64,000 bases of DNA from Aphodosoma sp045126975. Lineage in GTDB: Bacteria; Bacteroidota; Bacteroidia; Bacteroidales; Paludibacteraceae. A model generated the notes under the pieces. It worked only from the letters and a program-made list of their open reading frames with translations, ran no database searches and was not told the origin of the DNA. Below, one piece after another: positions 1 through 8,770 of this stretch. Location of the stretch: NCBI GenBank assembly GCA_045126975.1, contig JBGVPL010000015.1, positions 34,672-98,671 on the forward strand, read 5' to 3'. The number at the start of each line of letters is the position of its first letter. Position 1 is the first letter of the stretch. The position numbers and the translations under genes are program-made.

Positions 1-844
1 GCGCAAAGATGGTGTTGCTCTCGTTCGCTTCTGGAAATGGCTCGAAGAAGCTATTGCTAAGGGAGAAAAAGTTACAGAACTCTCGGCTATCGACAAACTT
101 CACGAATGCCGTGCAGAACAAGAAGGCTTCTTGACCGAAAGCTTCAACACTATCGCAGGTTATGGACCTCACGGAGCTATTGTTCACTATGCTGCTGACG
201 AAGAATCTAATATAGAACTCAAAGCCGAATCATTCTTCCTACTCGATTCAGGCGGTCAATACTACGATGGAACAACTGACATCACTCGTACCGTGGCTCT
301 TGGCACTCCTACCGCCGAAATGAAAGCCGACTATACATTAGTATTGAAAGGTCATTTGGCACTTGGTCACCAACTCTTCCCATACGGCACTCGTGGTGCT
401 CAACTCGACGTACTCGCACGTTGCTTCTTGTGGAACAATGAATTACAATATGGTCACGGTACAGGTCATGGTATCGGTCACTGCCTCAACGTACACGAAG
501 GCCCACAATCAATTCGTATGGACGAAAACCCAACAATCCTCGAACCGGGCATGTTGCTCTCCAACGAACCAGGTCTCTATCGCGCAGGTAAACACGGTAT
601 TCGCATCGAAAACCTCGTAGCAGTAGCCGATTATGACAATAACGTAAACGAATTCGGTCGTTTCTTACACTTCAAAGCATTGACATTGTTCCCTTACGAC
701 AGCCGTTCAATCGAAATCGGCATGCTTTCGCCGGACGAACTCTTACAAATCAACGCATATCACCGCATGGTTTACAACGCCCTCGCTCCTTATCTCACCA
801 CAGAAGAAGCAGAATGGCTCAAAGCTAAAACAGCACAACTATAA
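1..844 (+). CDS. pepP: Xaa-Pro aminopeptidase (M24 family), 5' end outside window
   Basis: Cytosolic metallopeptidase that releases an N-terminal residue next to proline. The reading frame is open from base 2, so only the C-terminal catalytic part is present and the true start is upstream of the window. The M24 (pita-bread) metal ligands are visible in order: two aspartates in LLDSGGQYYDGTTDITRT, the histidine in GHGTGHGIGH, the glutamate in SNEPGLY and the last glutamate in GIRIENL. It ends just before a strong hairpin shared with the convergent gene downstream. The family assignment is firm. The choice of pepP over another M24 aminopeptidase is by similarity of these blocks to the Bacteroidota enzyme. 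Confidence 0.9.
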   Translation, partial: RKDGVALVRFWKWLEEAIAKGEKVTELSAIDKLHECRAEQEGFLTESFNTIAGYGPHGAIVHYAADEESNIELKAESFFLLDSGGQYYDGTTDITRTVALGTPTAEMKADYTLVLKGHLALGHQLFPYGTRGAQLDVLARCFLWNNELQYGHGTGHGIGHCLNVHEGPQSIRMDENPTILEPGMLLSNEPGLYRAGKHGIRIENLVAVADYDNNVNEFGRFLHFKALTLFPYDSRSIEIGMLSPDELLQINAYHRMVYNALAPYLTTEEAEWLKAKTAQL

Positions 845-874
845 ACAGAGTACGGATTAAAGAGTACAGATAAC

Positions 875-914
875 AAATAAGGAGGCTAAAACAAAAGTTT
901 TAGCCTCCTTATTT
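875..914. terminator. Bidirectional intrinsic terminator
   Basis: A perfect hairpin of about 18 bp (arms around GGAGGCTAAAAC and GTTTTAGCCTCC, AAAA loop) with A-rich and T-rich flanks. It lies between the convergent aminopeptidase and DUF4268 genes and can serve both. Confidence 0.85.
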
Positions 915-942
915 ATTTAATCCGCCATCTATAATTTACAAT

Positions 943-1401
943 TTACTCCAACGCCTGTTTTGCCTGATTAAATATCCTCTCAAGACGCATCATATTACGC
1001 GCCATAAATCCATAAAACTTCTGCCAATCATCGCGACGATGAAAATCCATCTCATCCGCTAACCTTATGTATATACGACAAACATCCTTACCTGTCTCCA
1101 ACTTATAAAAAGGCTCATAGACAACTTCCATTCCATCAAACGCCTCTTCAAACAACATACGACAAGCCTTAAAATGCTCAAACAACTCAATCCTACGCTC
1201 ATAATCAGTATGATTAATCTCCAAAACCACAGCCACTTCATGTCGCTGCACATCAAATTTCAACTCCGTACCTTTCAAACGTGTATTATACAACATAAAC
1301 TTCTGTTTACGTTGCGCCAATCGCGGAATTGTATTGCAATAATCAGCAAAACCATTCCAAAAATCAGTCTTCAATTGTTTCAATTCGTCGCGTTTATACA
1401 T
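943..1401 (-). CDS. DUF4268 domain protein
   Basis: Small cytosolic protein (152 aa from this start) resembling the DUF4268 family: an N-terminal FWNGFADYC segment, then alternating strands and helices with conserved aromatic and acidic residues (YERRIELFEHF, FHRRDDWQKFY). Its function is unknown; the family is found alone or near restriction genes. I chose ATG 1401 (MYKRDELKQL) over the in-frame ATG at 1437, because a Bacteroidota -7 box (1435-1442) overlaps the upstream codon. It is a single gene, convergent with the aminopeptidase. Confidence 0.7.
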   Translation of the reverse strand: MYKRDELKQLKTDFWNGFADYCNTIPRLAQRKQKFMLYNTRLKGTELKFDVQRHEVAVVLEINHTDYERRIELFEHFKACRMLFEEAFDGMEVVYEPFYKLETGKDVCRIYIRLADEMDFHRRDDWQKFYGFMARNMMRLERIFNQAKQALE

Positions 1402-1434
1402 AATTTCAATAGTCAAATAACAATTAATTTTTTG

Positions 1435-1442
1435 CAAAGTTA
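1435..1442 (-). promoter_or_regulatory. Bacteroidota -7 box for the DUF4268 gene
   Basis: On the minus strand this reads TAACTTTG (TAnnTTTG consensus), 34 bp before the chosen ATG. No good TTTG -33 element is visible at the usual spacing. Confidence 0.5.
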
Positions 1443-1552
1443 ATGATTTTTTGCGATTTACTCGGCATAAATTATAAATTATTTCAAAAATACATGTTGT
1501 AAAACATAAAAAATTTTACCATACAACCGATACAACAAAAAATATTTTACAC

Positions 1553-1560
1553 TACATTTG
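1553..1560 (+). promoter_or_regulatory. -7 box for alanine dehydrogenase
   Basis: TACATTTG matches TAnnTTTG and lies 39 bp before the ald start codon. The -33 element is not recognisable, so this is a moderate call. Confidence 0.5.
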
Positions 1561-1599
1561 CATTGTAAAATAAGTATATAACCTTTAACCTCTAATACT

Positions 1600-2712
1600 A
1601 TGATTATCGGTATTCCAAAAGAAATCAAAAACAACGAAAATCGCGTAGGTGCTAATCCTGCTGGCGTTCAAGAATTAGTAAAACACGGTCATACTGTGTA
1701 TGTACAATCAACTGCTGGTCACGGTAGTGGCTACTCTGACGACGATTATCGTGCTGCAGGTGCGACAGTACTTCCTACAATGGAAGATGTATATGCAACT
1801 GCCGAAATGATATATAAAGTAAAAGAACCTATTGCTTACGAGTACCCTCTCATTCGCAAAGGTCAATTAGTATTCACTTATTTTCACTTCGCCTGCGAAA
1901 AAGAATTGACCGAGGCAATGATTCGTCAAGGTGCTACTTGTTTAGCTTACGAAACTGTCGTAAAAGATGGTATACTACCTCTACTCCAACCTATGAGTGA
2001 AGTGGCTGGTCGTATGGCTGCTCAAGAAGGTGCTCGATTCCTCGAAAAACCACAAGGCGGAAAAGGTATGCTCATGGGTGGTGTGCCTGGTGTACGTGCA
2101 GCTCGCGTACTCGTGCTTGGTGGTGGTATTGTAGGCTATAATGCAGCTCTCGTTGCAGCAGGTATGGGTGCAAATGTAATGATTGCCGATATCTCTATTC
2201 CTCGTCTTCGTCAATTGGAATATATGTTGCCTAAAAACGTACGCACTCTGTATTCTTCTCAATACAATATCGAACTCGAATTACCAACAGTCGATCTTAT
2301 TATCGGTGCGGTACTTATTCCTGGTGCAAAAGCTCCTCATATTATCACTCGCGATATGCTCAAAATGATGCAACCTGGCACCGTAATGGTTGACGTAGCT
2401 ATCGACCAAGGTGGTTGCTTCGAAACATCGCATCCTACAACTCACTCCGACCCTACTTTCGTAGTCGATGGTATAGTTCACTATTGTGTTGCCAACATTC
2501 CTGGTGCAGTACCTATCACTTCTACTCGCGCTCTTACAAATGCCACACTACCTTACGCAATTCGTATTGCCAACATGGGTTGGAAAGAGGCTTGCCGTGT
2601 CGATGCTGGTCTTGCTAAAGGTCTTAACGTTGTCGATGGCAAAATCTGCTTCAAAGCAGTAAGCGAAGCATTTGACATGCCTTACACACCAGTTGAAGAA
2701 ATACTTAAATAA
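1600..2712 (+). CDS. ald: Alanine dehydrogenase
   Basis: NAD-dependent, reversible oxidative deamination of L-alanine to pyruvate and ammonia. At 370 aa it has the usual family length. It starts with the typical MIIGIPKEIKNNENRVG block. Lys75 (in YKVKEP) and His96 (in TYFHFA) correspond to the known catalytic residues, and GGGIVGYNAALVAAGMGANV is the Rossmann NAD-binding loop around residue 175. It is a single gene with its own promoter and terminator. Codons look well adapted, as expected for an expressed metabolic gene. Confidence 0.95.
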   Translation: MIIGIPKEIKNNENRVGANPAGVQELVKHGHTVYVQSTAGHGSGYSDDDYRAAGATVLPTMEDVYATAEMIYKVKEPIAYEYPLIRKGQLVFTYFHFACEKELTEAMIRQGATCLAYETVVKDGILPLLQPMSEVAGRMAAQEGARFLEKPQGGKGMLMGGVPGVRAARVLVLGGGIVGYNAALVAAGMGANVMIADISIPRLRQLEYMLPKNVRTLYSSQYNIELELPTVDLIIGAVLIPGAKAPHIITRDMLKMMQPGTVMVDVAIDQGGCFETSHPTTHSDPTFVVDGIVHYCVANIPGAVPITSTRALTNATLPYAIRIANMGWKEACRVDAGLAKGLNVVDGKICFKAVSEAFDMPYTPVEEILK

Positions 2713-2736
2713 GACGCAAGATAATAGACACGAAAC

Positions 2737-2772
2737 AATAGACACGAGATTAGTCTTGTGTCTATTTTTTTA
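2737..2772 (+). terminator. Terminator of ald
   Basis: Hairpin with 13-bp arms (AATAGACACGAGA / TCTTGTGTCTATT, one G-T pair) and a four-base loop, followed by a run of T. The arms belong to the same gacacgag-type repeat family seen at 37649-37704. Confidence 0.8.
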
Positions 2773-2790
2773 CTAAAAAATACTAAATCG

Positions 2791-2821
2791 TTTGCTACGT
2801 GAATATTTTATTGTAACTTTG
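2791..2821 (+). promoter_or_regulatory. Promoter upstream of the acetyltransferase gene
   Basis: TTTG (2791-2794), 19 bp, TAACTTTG (2814-2821): a textbook Bacteroidota promoter. The start codon of the next gene is about 160 bp further on, leaving a long 5' leader full of repeat elements. Confidence 0.75.
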
Positions 2822-2839
2822 TAAGTTAAAAGTAATAAT

Positions 2840-2970
2840 GATAGAGAGCAACGAGTAGCGAGAACCATCTTTCGCCATACGGCTCAAGACCGTTGGTTTG
2901 GAATTAAATATGAATACCTAAAGTCTTGTTACTCATGTACAGACGCAATATATTGCGTCTCTACTACTAA
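2840..2970 (+). repeat. Repeat-built leader with REP-like palindrome
   Basis: The leader holds gagtagcgag-type words and then a perfect 20-base palindrome at 2941-2960 (agacgcaatatattgcgtct). The final part, including the palindrome and the following ctactaaatatctaaaatATG, is nearly identical to the leader at 3590-3636. The palindrome recurs in altered form at 39637-39655. Confidence 0.75.
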
Positions 2971-2981
2971 ATATCTAAAAT

Positions 2982-3554
2982 ATGGAAAACTATTTCAAAC
3001 ACGAATCGGCATACGTCGATGAAGATTGCGTTGTTGGCGCAGGAACAAAAATTTGGCATTTCTCACATATTATGTCAAATTGCATAATTGGCGAATGTTG
3101 CAATATTGGACAAAATGTTGTTATATCACCTGAAGTTAAATTGGGGCGTAATGTAAAGATACAAAACAATGTAAGTATCTATACTGGAGTTATTTGTGAA
3201 GATGATGTATTCCTCGGTCCTTCAATGGTATTCACTAACGTTATAAACCCTCGCAGTGCAGTAACTCGCAAAAATGAATATAAACCAACTATACTTCGTC
3301 GTGGAGCATCTGTAGGTGCTAATGCTACAATTGTTTGTGGCAACGAAATTGGCGAATATGCCCTAATTGGTGCTGGTTCTGTAATCACTAAACCCGTACC
3401 TGCATACGCATTGGTCGTAGGTAACCCTGCTCGTCAAATAGGTTGGGTCAGTGAATATGGCCATAGATTAAATTTTGATGAAAATGGTTTTGCAACCTGC
3501 CCCGAAACTGGACAAAAATACAAACTCAACGATAACAAAGTAATAAAAATTTAA
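2982..3554 (+). CDS. Hexapeptide-repeat N-acetyltransferase (WbbJ/WlbB type)
   Basis: Left-handed beta-helix acyltransferase of 190 aa, probably acetylating the amino group of a UDP-sugar for surface polysaccharide (UDP-2-acetamido-3-amino-glucuronate type). Hexapeptide repeats run through most of the protein (VGAGTKIWHFSHI, CNIGQNVVISPEV, VKIQNNVSIYTGV, GASVGANATIVCG, YALIGAGSVITKPVP), with the usual VVGNPARQIGWVSEYG after the helix. The C-terminal stretch (FATCPETGQKYKL) is also typical of this subgroup. No other polysaccharide genes are adjacent, so the substrate is inferred. Confidence 0.85.
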   Translation: MENYFKHESAYVDEDCVVGAGTKIWHFSHIMSNCIIGECCNIGQNVVISPEVKLGRNVKIQNNVSIYTGVICEDDVFLGPSMVFTNVINPRSAVTRKNEYKPTILRRGASVGANATIVCGNEIGEYALIGAGSVITKPVPAYALVVGNPARQIGWVSEYGHRLNFDENGFATCPETGQKYKLNDNKVIKI

Positions 3555-3566
3555 AACGAGCAAAGC

Positions 3567-3635
3567 GAGTAAGTCTAATATCTCACTACTCGTGTACAGA
3601 CGCAATATATTGCGTCTCTACTAAATATCTAAAAT
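3567..3635 (+). repeat. Second copy of the palindromic leader
   Basis: A short gagcaaagcgag run is followed by the same palindrome as at 2941-2960, here at 3598-3617, and the same bases up to the next start codon. Two successive genes thus share a duplicated 5' leader. Confidence 0.75.
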
Positions 3636-4346
3636 ATGTTTACAATTGCTTTTGATGCAGATGATACGTTGTGGGACAATGAGATATTTTTCCGACAAAG
3701 CGAACGTGAATTTTGTAAGTTGATAAACGAATACGCTCCTGAGTGGAACGAACGCAATATCATGCCTATTCTATTCGACATCGAAGTAGGCAATTTGTCA
3801 ATTTATGGATTTGGAGTAAAGAGTTTTGTGCTCAGCGCAATAGAAACAGCAGGAAAATTATTACAAAATGATGTTCCCTACTCTATTGTAAAACGTATTA
3901 CCGAAATAGGTCGCGAACAATTGATGCAACCTATCACTCTATTGGCTGATGTAGAAACAACTCTTGCCGAACTAAAATCAGAAGGAAAATACCGCCTTGT
4001 GCTTGCTACAAAAGGTGATTTACTCGACCAAGAGAGTAAAATCAAGCGTTCAGGTTTGGCAAAATATTTCGACCGCACTATAGTCATGAGCGACAAACAA
4101 AATGAGGATTATGTAAAGATGATGAAAGACTTGAATTGCAGACCTGAAAAACTAATAATGGTAGGCAATTCATTCAAATCTGATATTCTACCTGTTGCAA
4201 AATTAGGCGGTTACGGAATATACATCCCATATCACACTACTTGGGCTCACGAAGTAGTTGATACAATCGAACACCCTCACATCGTGGAAATTGAAAGAAT
4301 GGGAGAATTAAAAAAAGCACTTATCAAGTTGAAAGTTGAAAGTTAA
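3636..4346 (+). CDS. HAD-superfamily hydrolase
   Basis: Cytosolic phosphatase-like protein of 236 aa. Motif I is DADDT at residues 7-11 (nucleophile Asp7, acid Asp9), motif II is the threonine in LATKGD, the motif III lysine is near SDKQNEDY, and motif IV is in MVGNSFKSDILP. A helical cap lies between motifs I and II. The substrate is unknown. The last residues (KLKVES, then stop) are written by a gttgaaagttgaaagtt repeat that continues past the stop, so the C-terminus appears set by an intergenic repeat. Confidence 0.85.
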   Translation: MFTIAFDADDTLWDNEIFFRQSEREFCKLINEYAPEWNERNIMPILFDIEVGNLSIYGFGVKSFVLSAIETAGKLLQNDVPYSIVKRITEIGREQLMQPITLLADVETTLAELKSEGKYRLVLATKGDLLDQESKIKRSGLAKYFDRTIVMSDKQNEDYVKMMKDLNCRPEKLIMVGNSFKSDILPVAKLGGYGIYIPYHTTWAHEVVDTIEHPHIVEIERMGELKKALIKLKVES

Positions 4347-4362
4347 AAATTTAGAATTGTAG

Positions 4363-4383
4363 GGACGCTCGGCTCGAGCGTCC
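4363..4383. repeat. REP-like palindrome (GGACGCTCG hairpin)
   Basis: Perfect 9-bp stem (GGACGCTCG / CGAGCGTCC) with a three-base loop, preceded by gtag. A close copy lies at 44392-44412. It shares the gtagRgacgc start with the 2941/3598 palindromes but has a different core. Confidence 0.75.
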
Positions 4384-4493
4384 GTAAACAAAATCAAATA
4401 AGTCAATTATGCTTTATGAACCAAAGCTCTTTGAACCTATAGTGAAAAATTAAAAATTAAAATCCTCGAAAAAGTCATACAAAACACATTATC

Positions 4494-4796
4494 ATGAAAA
4501 AGTACTTATTTATCATACTAATTGCCACAATATTCACAGCATGTGGTAATAACAAAAAATCGAATGAATTCAGTGGCAGTTACTCAAACGACACTATCAC
4601 TTTTATTTTCAAAAATAAAGGTTTATGCGATGTCATTACAGCAGAACAAACTATGCAAAACTGCGATTACTCGTTAGACGTTGATATGAAGAACATCTGC
4701 GTAGTAGATGCCAATCAAAACATCTATCTAATTGAAATTAAAGAAGATATCTTAACATCACCCACTGGCTCAATCTTCAAAAAAATTAAAAATTGA
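4494..4796 (+). CDS. Small putative lipoprotein
   Basis: A 100-aa protein with a lipoprotein signal peptide: MKKYLFIILIATIFTAC, with the lipobox cysteine at residue 17, then an NNKKS linker. The mature part is about 80 aa, beta-rich, with two cysteines (GLCDV, MQNCDY). No family was recognised. It probably sits in the inner or outer membrane facing the periplasm. It lies alone between the HAD gene and queA, with repeat tracts on both sides. Confidence 0.75.
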   Translation: MKKYLFIILIATIFTACGNNKKSNEFSGSYSNDTITFIFKNKGLCDVITAEQTMQNCDYSLDVDMKNICVVDANQNIYLIEIKEDILTSPTGSIFKKIKN

Positions 4797-4837
4797 TGTC
4801 TTATATCTCGTGTCTAATGTCTAATATCTAACTAATA

Positions 4838-6064
4838 ATGAATATAAAAGAAATACGTATTGAAGATTTCAACTACAATCTCCCCGATGAACGCATAGCA
4901 AAATATCCATTGACTGAGCGCGACCACTCTAACCTTTTATATTGGAAAAATGGCGAGATTGAACAATTGCATTTTTATGATTTACCAGATGTGTTATCTC
5001 ACAATGATTTATTAGTGTATAACAACACAAAGGTAATTCAAGCTCGCTTGCACTTTCAAAAAGAGACTGGTGCTACTATCGAAATATTCTGCCTTGAGCC
5101 ACACTCTCCTTCCGACTACAACCTTGTATTCCAAGAAAATAAAAGTTGCGTATGGAAATGTCTCGTTGGTAATTCTAAAAAATGGAAAGAGGGCGCATTG
5201 AAACAGATGCTTTCAATTGATGGCAAATTAGTTGAGTTACAAGCTATAAGGGTTGAATTAGCAAACGAGGATATGTCGCATCTTATTCGTTTTGAATGGG
5301 ATAATGAAGAAATTTTGTTCTCCGACATATTATCACATTTTGGTGAATTACCTATACCTCCATACCTCAATCGTGCAACTGAAGAAAACGACAAAAAAAC
5401 CTATCAAACTGTATATTCAAAAATAGATGGCTCGGTAGCGGCACCAACAGCAGGATTGCATTTTACGATGGACGTTCTACGCCAATTGGCATTAAATGGA
5501 GTTCGCGAAGATGAAGTTACTCTACACGTAGGTGCTGGCACATTCCAACCTGTTAAATCAGAGGAAATTGGCGACCATCCTATGCACCGCGAAATCATAT
5601 CTGTCACCAAATCTACTATCGAAGACCTCATCGCATCGGCAGGTCATATTGTAGCAGTAGGCACAACATCGGTACGCACACTCGAAAGCCTCTACTATCT
5701 CGGTTGTCGCATTGCTCGCAACCCAGAAAATCCAGATTTAATGGTCGAACAATGGGAACCATACGAAAATGATTATACCCTTACAACACAAGAGGCATTA
5801 CAAACTATTGTTGACTACTTGAATAACAATCATTTATCATCTCTTGATGCAGCTACACGCATTATGATTGTACCATCATTCCAATTCCGTATAGTAAACA
5901 AAATAATCACCAACTTCCACCAACCAAAGAGCACCCTATTACTACTCATCTCAGCCTTCGTGGGTATCGACCGCTGGCGCAAAATCTATGATTTCGCAAT
6001 GAAAAACGGATTCCGATTCCTCTCGTATGGTGATAGCTCACTTTTAGTAAGGAAGAGGGAATAG
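4838..6064 (+). CDS. queA: S-adenosylmethionine:tRNA ribosyltransferase-isomerase
   Basis: Transfers and isomerises the ribosyl part of SAM onto 7-aminomethyl-7-deazaguanine in tRNA, forming epoxyqueuosine. It has 408 aa, at the longer Bacteroidota size. Family blocks include YNLPDERIAKYPLTERDHS, LLVYNNTKVIQARL, GELPIPPYL, SVAAPTAGLHFT, TLHVGAGTFQPV, HPMHREI, GTTSVRTLES and NFHQPKSTLLLLISAFVG. The C-terminus (RKRE, stop) runs into a gggaatagggaat repeat, as in the deacetylase-like gene at 35363. Confidence 0.95.
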   Translation: MNIKEIRIEDFNYNLPDERIAKYPLTERDHSNLLYWKNGEIEQLHFYDLPDVLSHNDLLVYNNTKVIQARLHFQKETGATIEIFCLEPHSPSDYNLVFQENKSCVWKCLVGNSKKWKEGALKQMLSIDGKLVELQAIRVELANEDMSHLIRFEWDNEEILFSDILSHFGELPIPPYLNRATEENDKKTYQTVYSKIDGSVAAPTAGLHFTMDVLRQLALNGVREDEVTLHVGAGTFQPVKSEEIGDHPMHREIISVTKSTIEDLIASAGHIVAVGTTSVRTLESLYYLGCRIARNPENPDLMVEQWEPYENDYTLTTQEALQTIVDYLNNNHLSSLDAATRIMIVPSFQFRIVNKIITNFHQPKSTLLLLISAFVGIDRWRKIYDFAMKNGFRFLSYGDSSLLVRKRE

Positions 6065-6086
6065 GGAATAAGGAATAGGGAGTGAT

Positions 6087-6139
6087 GGCATGCTTTTTGA
6101 TTTTTTAAGGTTATAAAAACCATAAAAATCAAAAAAGCC
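6087..6139. repeat. Inverted repeat abutting a start codon
   Basis: Arms 6087-6112 and 6118-6139 are near-perfect reverse complements (GGCATGCTTTTTGATTTTTT against AAAAATCAAAAAAGCC) with a five-base loop. The right arm ends at the base before the ATG at 6140. It could terminate queA transcription or restrain translation of the next gene. Confidence 0.7.
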
Positions 6140-6955
6140 ATGAAAACCAAATCTCTTATTATTACTCTACTAATCACTATGCCTATATTTGCGGCAGAAG
6201 ATTATGAAAAAACAACCCAACATCGATGGGCACCCGCTTTTGGCGGAATAGAATTTACCGACCCTGTATTCGAAGGTTATAAATTCGAAGGTGTATCTTT
6301 TGGATTATCAGGCAGTCATACTGGCTACTATAAAGGAACAAACCAAAAACTATCATGGGAAGTGTATGACAATTGGGCATATAACATCGCATCCAACAAG
6401 ACTTTAGGCGAAACCAATATTGCCTATTGGACTGGAAATGTCGGATTTGGAACATACAACCACTGGCGAGCTGCCAAAAATTTCACTCTCAACTCAGGTC
6501 TTATAGTTGAATGTTTCGGTGGCATCAAAAGTCTAACTACAAACGATAAAGCTACCCTCGATTTCCAAACCCAACTACTCCTCTACTCTGATTTCAGATA
6601 TGTGTGGTGGTGGCAACAATGGGGACTCGGAATTAGTTACAAATCTTACCTTAACGTATTGGGTATGATGATTGAACCTAATCATCCGCAAAAACTCTAC
6701 GCACTACAAAAAGGTATAACAAACGATGATGTCTATTTTACTTCGTTCCACAATCGTCAAGGCGTAAAAACCGACCTCGCAATCATATTTTTATTAGAAG
6801 ATGTAACACTTCAAGCCTCTTTTATCTACGATAGCCATTGGTGGCAATTAAGTAAACAACAAAAGTCATACACCCGAAAACTCACCTGCGAAATTGGTGT
6901 AAGTGTCAATCTAACACCTACCAAACGAACGGATGTCAAAATGTTGTATTATTAA
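6140..6955 (+). CDS. Exported beta-rich protein, tandem paralogue 1 (DUF3316-like)
   Basis: A 271-aa protein with a signal peptide cut after PIFAA. The mature part is rich in aromatic residues and alternating strands (SWEVYDNWAY, YVWWWQQWGLGISY), like an outer-membrane barrel or periplasmic beta protein. The VYFTSFHNRQGVKT block near residue 200 and the SHWWQ block recur in the next gene. DUF3316 is a tentative assignment. It is the first gene of a three-gene run with 3-4 bp gaps, followed by its paralogue and an S41 protease. Confidence 0.65.
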   Translation: MKTKSLIITLLITMPIFAAEDYEKTTQHRWAPAFGGIEFTDPVFEGYKFEGVSFGLSGSHTGYYKGTNQKLSWEVYDNWAYNIASNKTLGETNIAYWTGNVGFGTYNHWRAAKNFTLNSGLIVECFGGIKSLTTNDKATLDFQTQLLLYSDFRYVWWWQQWGLGISYKSYLNVLGMMIEPNHPQKLYALQKGITNDDVYFTSFHNRQGVKTDLAIIFLLEDVTLQASFIYDSHWWQLSKQQKSYTRKLTCEIGVSVNLTPTKRTDVKMLYY

Positions 6956-6958
6956 ACT

Positions 6959-7756
6959 ATGAAGTTCAAACTACTAATTATAAGTCTAATTGTTTCTGTC
7001 CCACTTATTGCGGCAGAAACAATTTGTCGTTCTAACAACCGCTTTGCCATAAACATTGGCGAAATGGCAATAACCGACCACTATCTTAGCAATCAGGAAT
7101 ATAAAGGATTATCATTAGGGTTAAACTTCAATCATACGAATTACTATAACAATACAGACAACCGCATTTCATGGCAAGTATATGACCATTGGCGATATGG
7201 CCGATTGATGAATCCTTCATACACTGCTCTCACTCAATATCTTGGTGTAAATGCAGGCTTTGCATCTCACTATAATTGGCACCCCACAAAAGGTTTACGC
7301 TTAATGGCTGGTGGGGCAATTGATATCTATGGTGCTCTGAAAACTCAATCACGCAATGTCAATAACCCCTATTCGAGTGACATTCAACTAAATTTATTAG
7401 CCTCTATTGGAGCTCAATATCAACTATCTTGGCGCAAATGGGCTTTATCATTTGATTATTTAGCTACAACTCCACTCTTAGGTGGAATGTTTGTTCCAGA
7501 AATAGGACAATCATACTACGAAATTTATCTAAATATGCCATCTTCATTAAACGATGTAGTACATTTCACATCATTCCACAATCGTCAAGGCATAAAAGGC
7601 AACCTATCTATCAATTTCATACTACCAACCGTCACTCTATTCATCGCCATGAACCACAACCACCAATGGTGGCAAACCCATAATATGAGTTTCTATATCA
7701 AAGAATTATCAGGACAAATAGGTATCGCTCTTAATCTCGGTATAATAAAAAACTAA
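6959..7756 (+). CDS. Exported beta-rich protein, tandem paralogue 2 (DUF3316-like)
   Basis: 265 aa with a signal peptide (VSVPLIAAE). It is clearly a diverged duplicate of the gene at 6140: both share WQVYDHW/WEVYDNW, FTSFHNRQG, HQWWQ/SHWWQ and similar strand order, but overall identity is modest, so the duplication is old. It starts 3 bp after the stop of paralogue 1 and is probably translated from the same mRNA. Function unknown; likely envelope-located. Confidence 0.65.
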   Translation: MKFKLLIISLIVSVPLIAAETICRSNNRFAINIGEMAITDHYLSNQEYKGLSLGLNFNHTNYYNNTDNRISWQVYDHWRYGRLMNPSYTALTQYLGVNAGFASHYNWHPTKGLRLMAGGAIDIYGALKTQSRNVNNPYSSDIQLNLLASIGAQYQLSWRKWALSFDYLATTPLLGGMFVPEIGQSYYEIYLNMPSSLNDVVHFTSFHNRQGIKGNLSINFILPTVTLFIAMNHNHQWWQTHNMSFYIKELSGQIGIALNLGIIKN

Positions 7757-7760
7757 AAAA

Positions 7761-8768
7761 ATGAAAAAAATAATACTCCTCACATTAACAATATTCACTC
7801 TTTTTAGTTGCAACAAAAACGAGACTATAAGAGAATACAATAGCGACCCTTATGACAATTTCGATGCCCTCTGGGAAATATTAGACGAACGCTATTGCTA
7901 TTTCTCATACAAGAATATCGACTGGACAGCAGTATATAACGACTTCTCACCTCGCGTCAATCAAGTAAAAGATGTATTCCAACTATTTGATTTAATGGCA
8001 GAAATGATTGACATCCTACAAGACGGACATGTCAATCTATATACACCATTCGATGTATCATCTTGTACCGGTTGGTTTGATTCTTATCCTGCGGACTATA
8101 ATGCCAATTTTCTATCAAAACATTTTGACTCAGAACTTCGTTCAGCAGGTGGATTTGCATATACTACTATCGAAAACAGCAAAATAGGCTATATCCGCTA
8201 TAACAGTTTCTCTTCTGGTTTCACAGCCGCCAACCTTGCCTATATAAATGCTTATTTTCACGCACTAAATGATGTAAAAGGAATTATAATTGATGTACGC
8301 AACAATGGCGGTGGCTCTTTAGAGTATAGCGAACGATTAGCCTCTTGCTTCTTCAAAGAAAAAACAATAACAGGTTATATGCGCCACAAAATAGGCAAGT
8401 GCCACGACTGTTTCTCTGACCCAACCGAAGTAATAACCGACCCAACAAATGCCCCTATCGATTGGAGTGATAAAAAAGTCATCGTACTCTCAAATCGTCG
8501 TTGCTACTCTGCTACAAACGACTTCATCGTACGCATGAAACAAGCCCCAAATGTAACAATTATTGGAGGTATTACAGGCGGTGGTGGAGGAATACCTCTA
8601 TCTCAAGAACTTCCTAACGGATGGATGATACGTTTCTCTGCCGTACCTATGTTCGATGCCGAAATGCAACATACCGAATTTGGCGTCGCTCCCGACATTG
8701 AGGCACATATATCTATAGAAGATACAGACGATACTATCCTACTAACTGCTATTAACAAAATTATATAA
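7761..8768 (+). CDS. S41 family (tail-specific) peptidase, lipoprotein
   Basis: 335 aa. The lipobox FTLFSC puts the acylated cysteine at residue 17, so it is membrane-anchored facing the periplasm. An N-terminal helical segment (DNFDALWEILDERYCYF) is followed directly by the protease fold: DGHVNLYTP, GYIRYNSF, IIIDVRNNGGG and the nucleophile block RRCYSATNDF (Ser250). There is no PDZ domain, as in the shorter Bacteroidota S41 proteins. The usual Lys partner is not obvious four residues on. It starts 4 bp after paralogue 2 and may process or depend on those proteins. Confidence 0.85.
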   Translation: MKKIILLTLTIFTLFSCNKNETIREYNSDPYDNFDALWEILDERYCYFSYKNIDWTAVYNDFSPRVNQVKDVFQLFDLMAEMIDILQDGHVNLYTPFDVSSCTGWFDSYPADYNANFLSKHFDSELRSAGGFAYTTIENSKIGYIRYNSFSSGFTAANLAYINAYFHALNDVKGIIIDVRNNGGGSLEYSERLASCFFKEKTITGYMRHKIGKCHDCFSDPTEVITDPTNAPIDWSDKKVIVLSNRRCYSATNDFIVRMKQAPNVTIIGGITGGGGGIPLSQELPNGWMIRFSAVPMFDAEMQHTEFGVAPDIEAHISIEDTDDTILLTAINKII

Positions 8769-8770
8769 AA

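Noticed and set aside
131..844. TTG start at 131 for the aminopeptidase
   Set aside because: The frame is open back to base 2 with conserved-looking residues; the gene begins outside the window.
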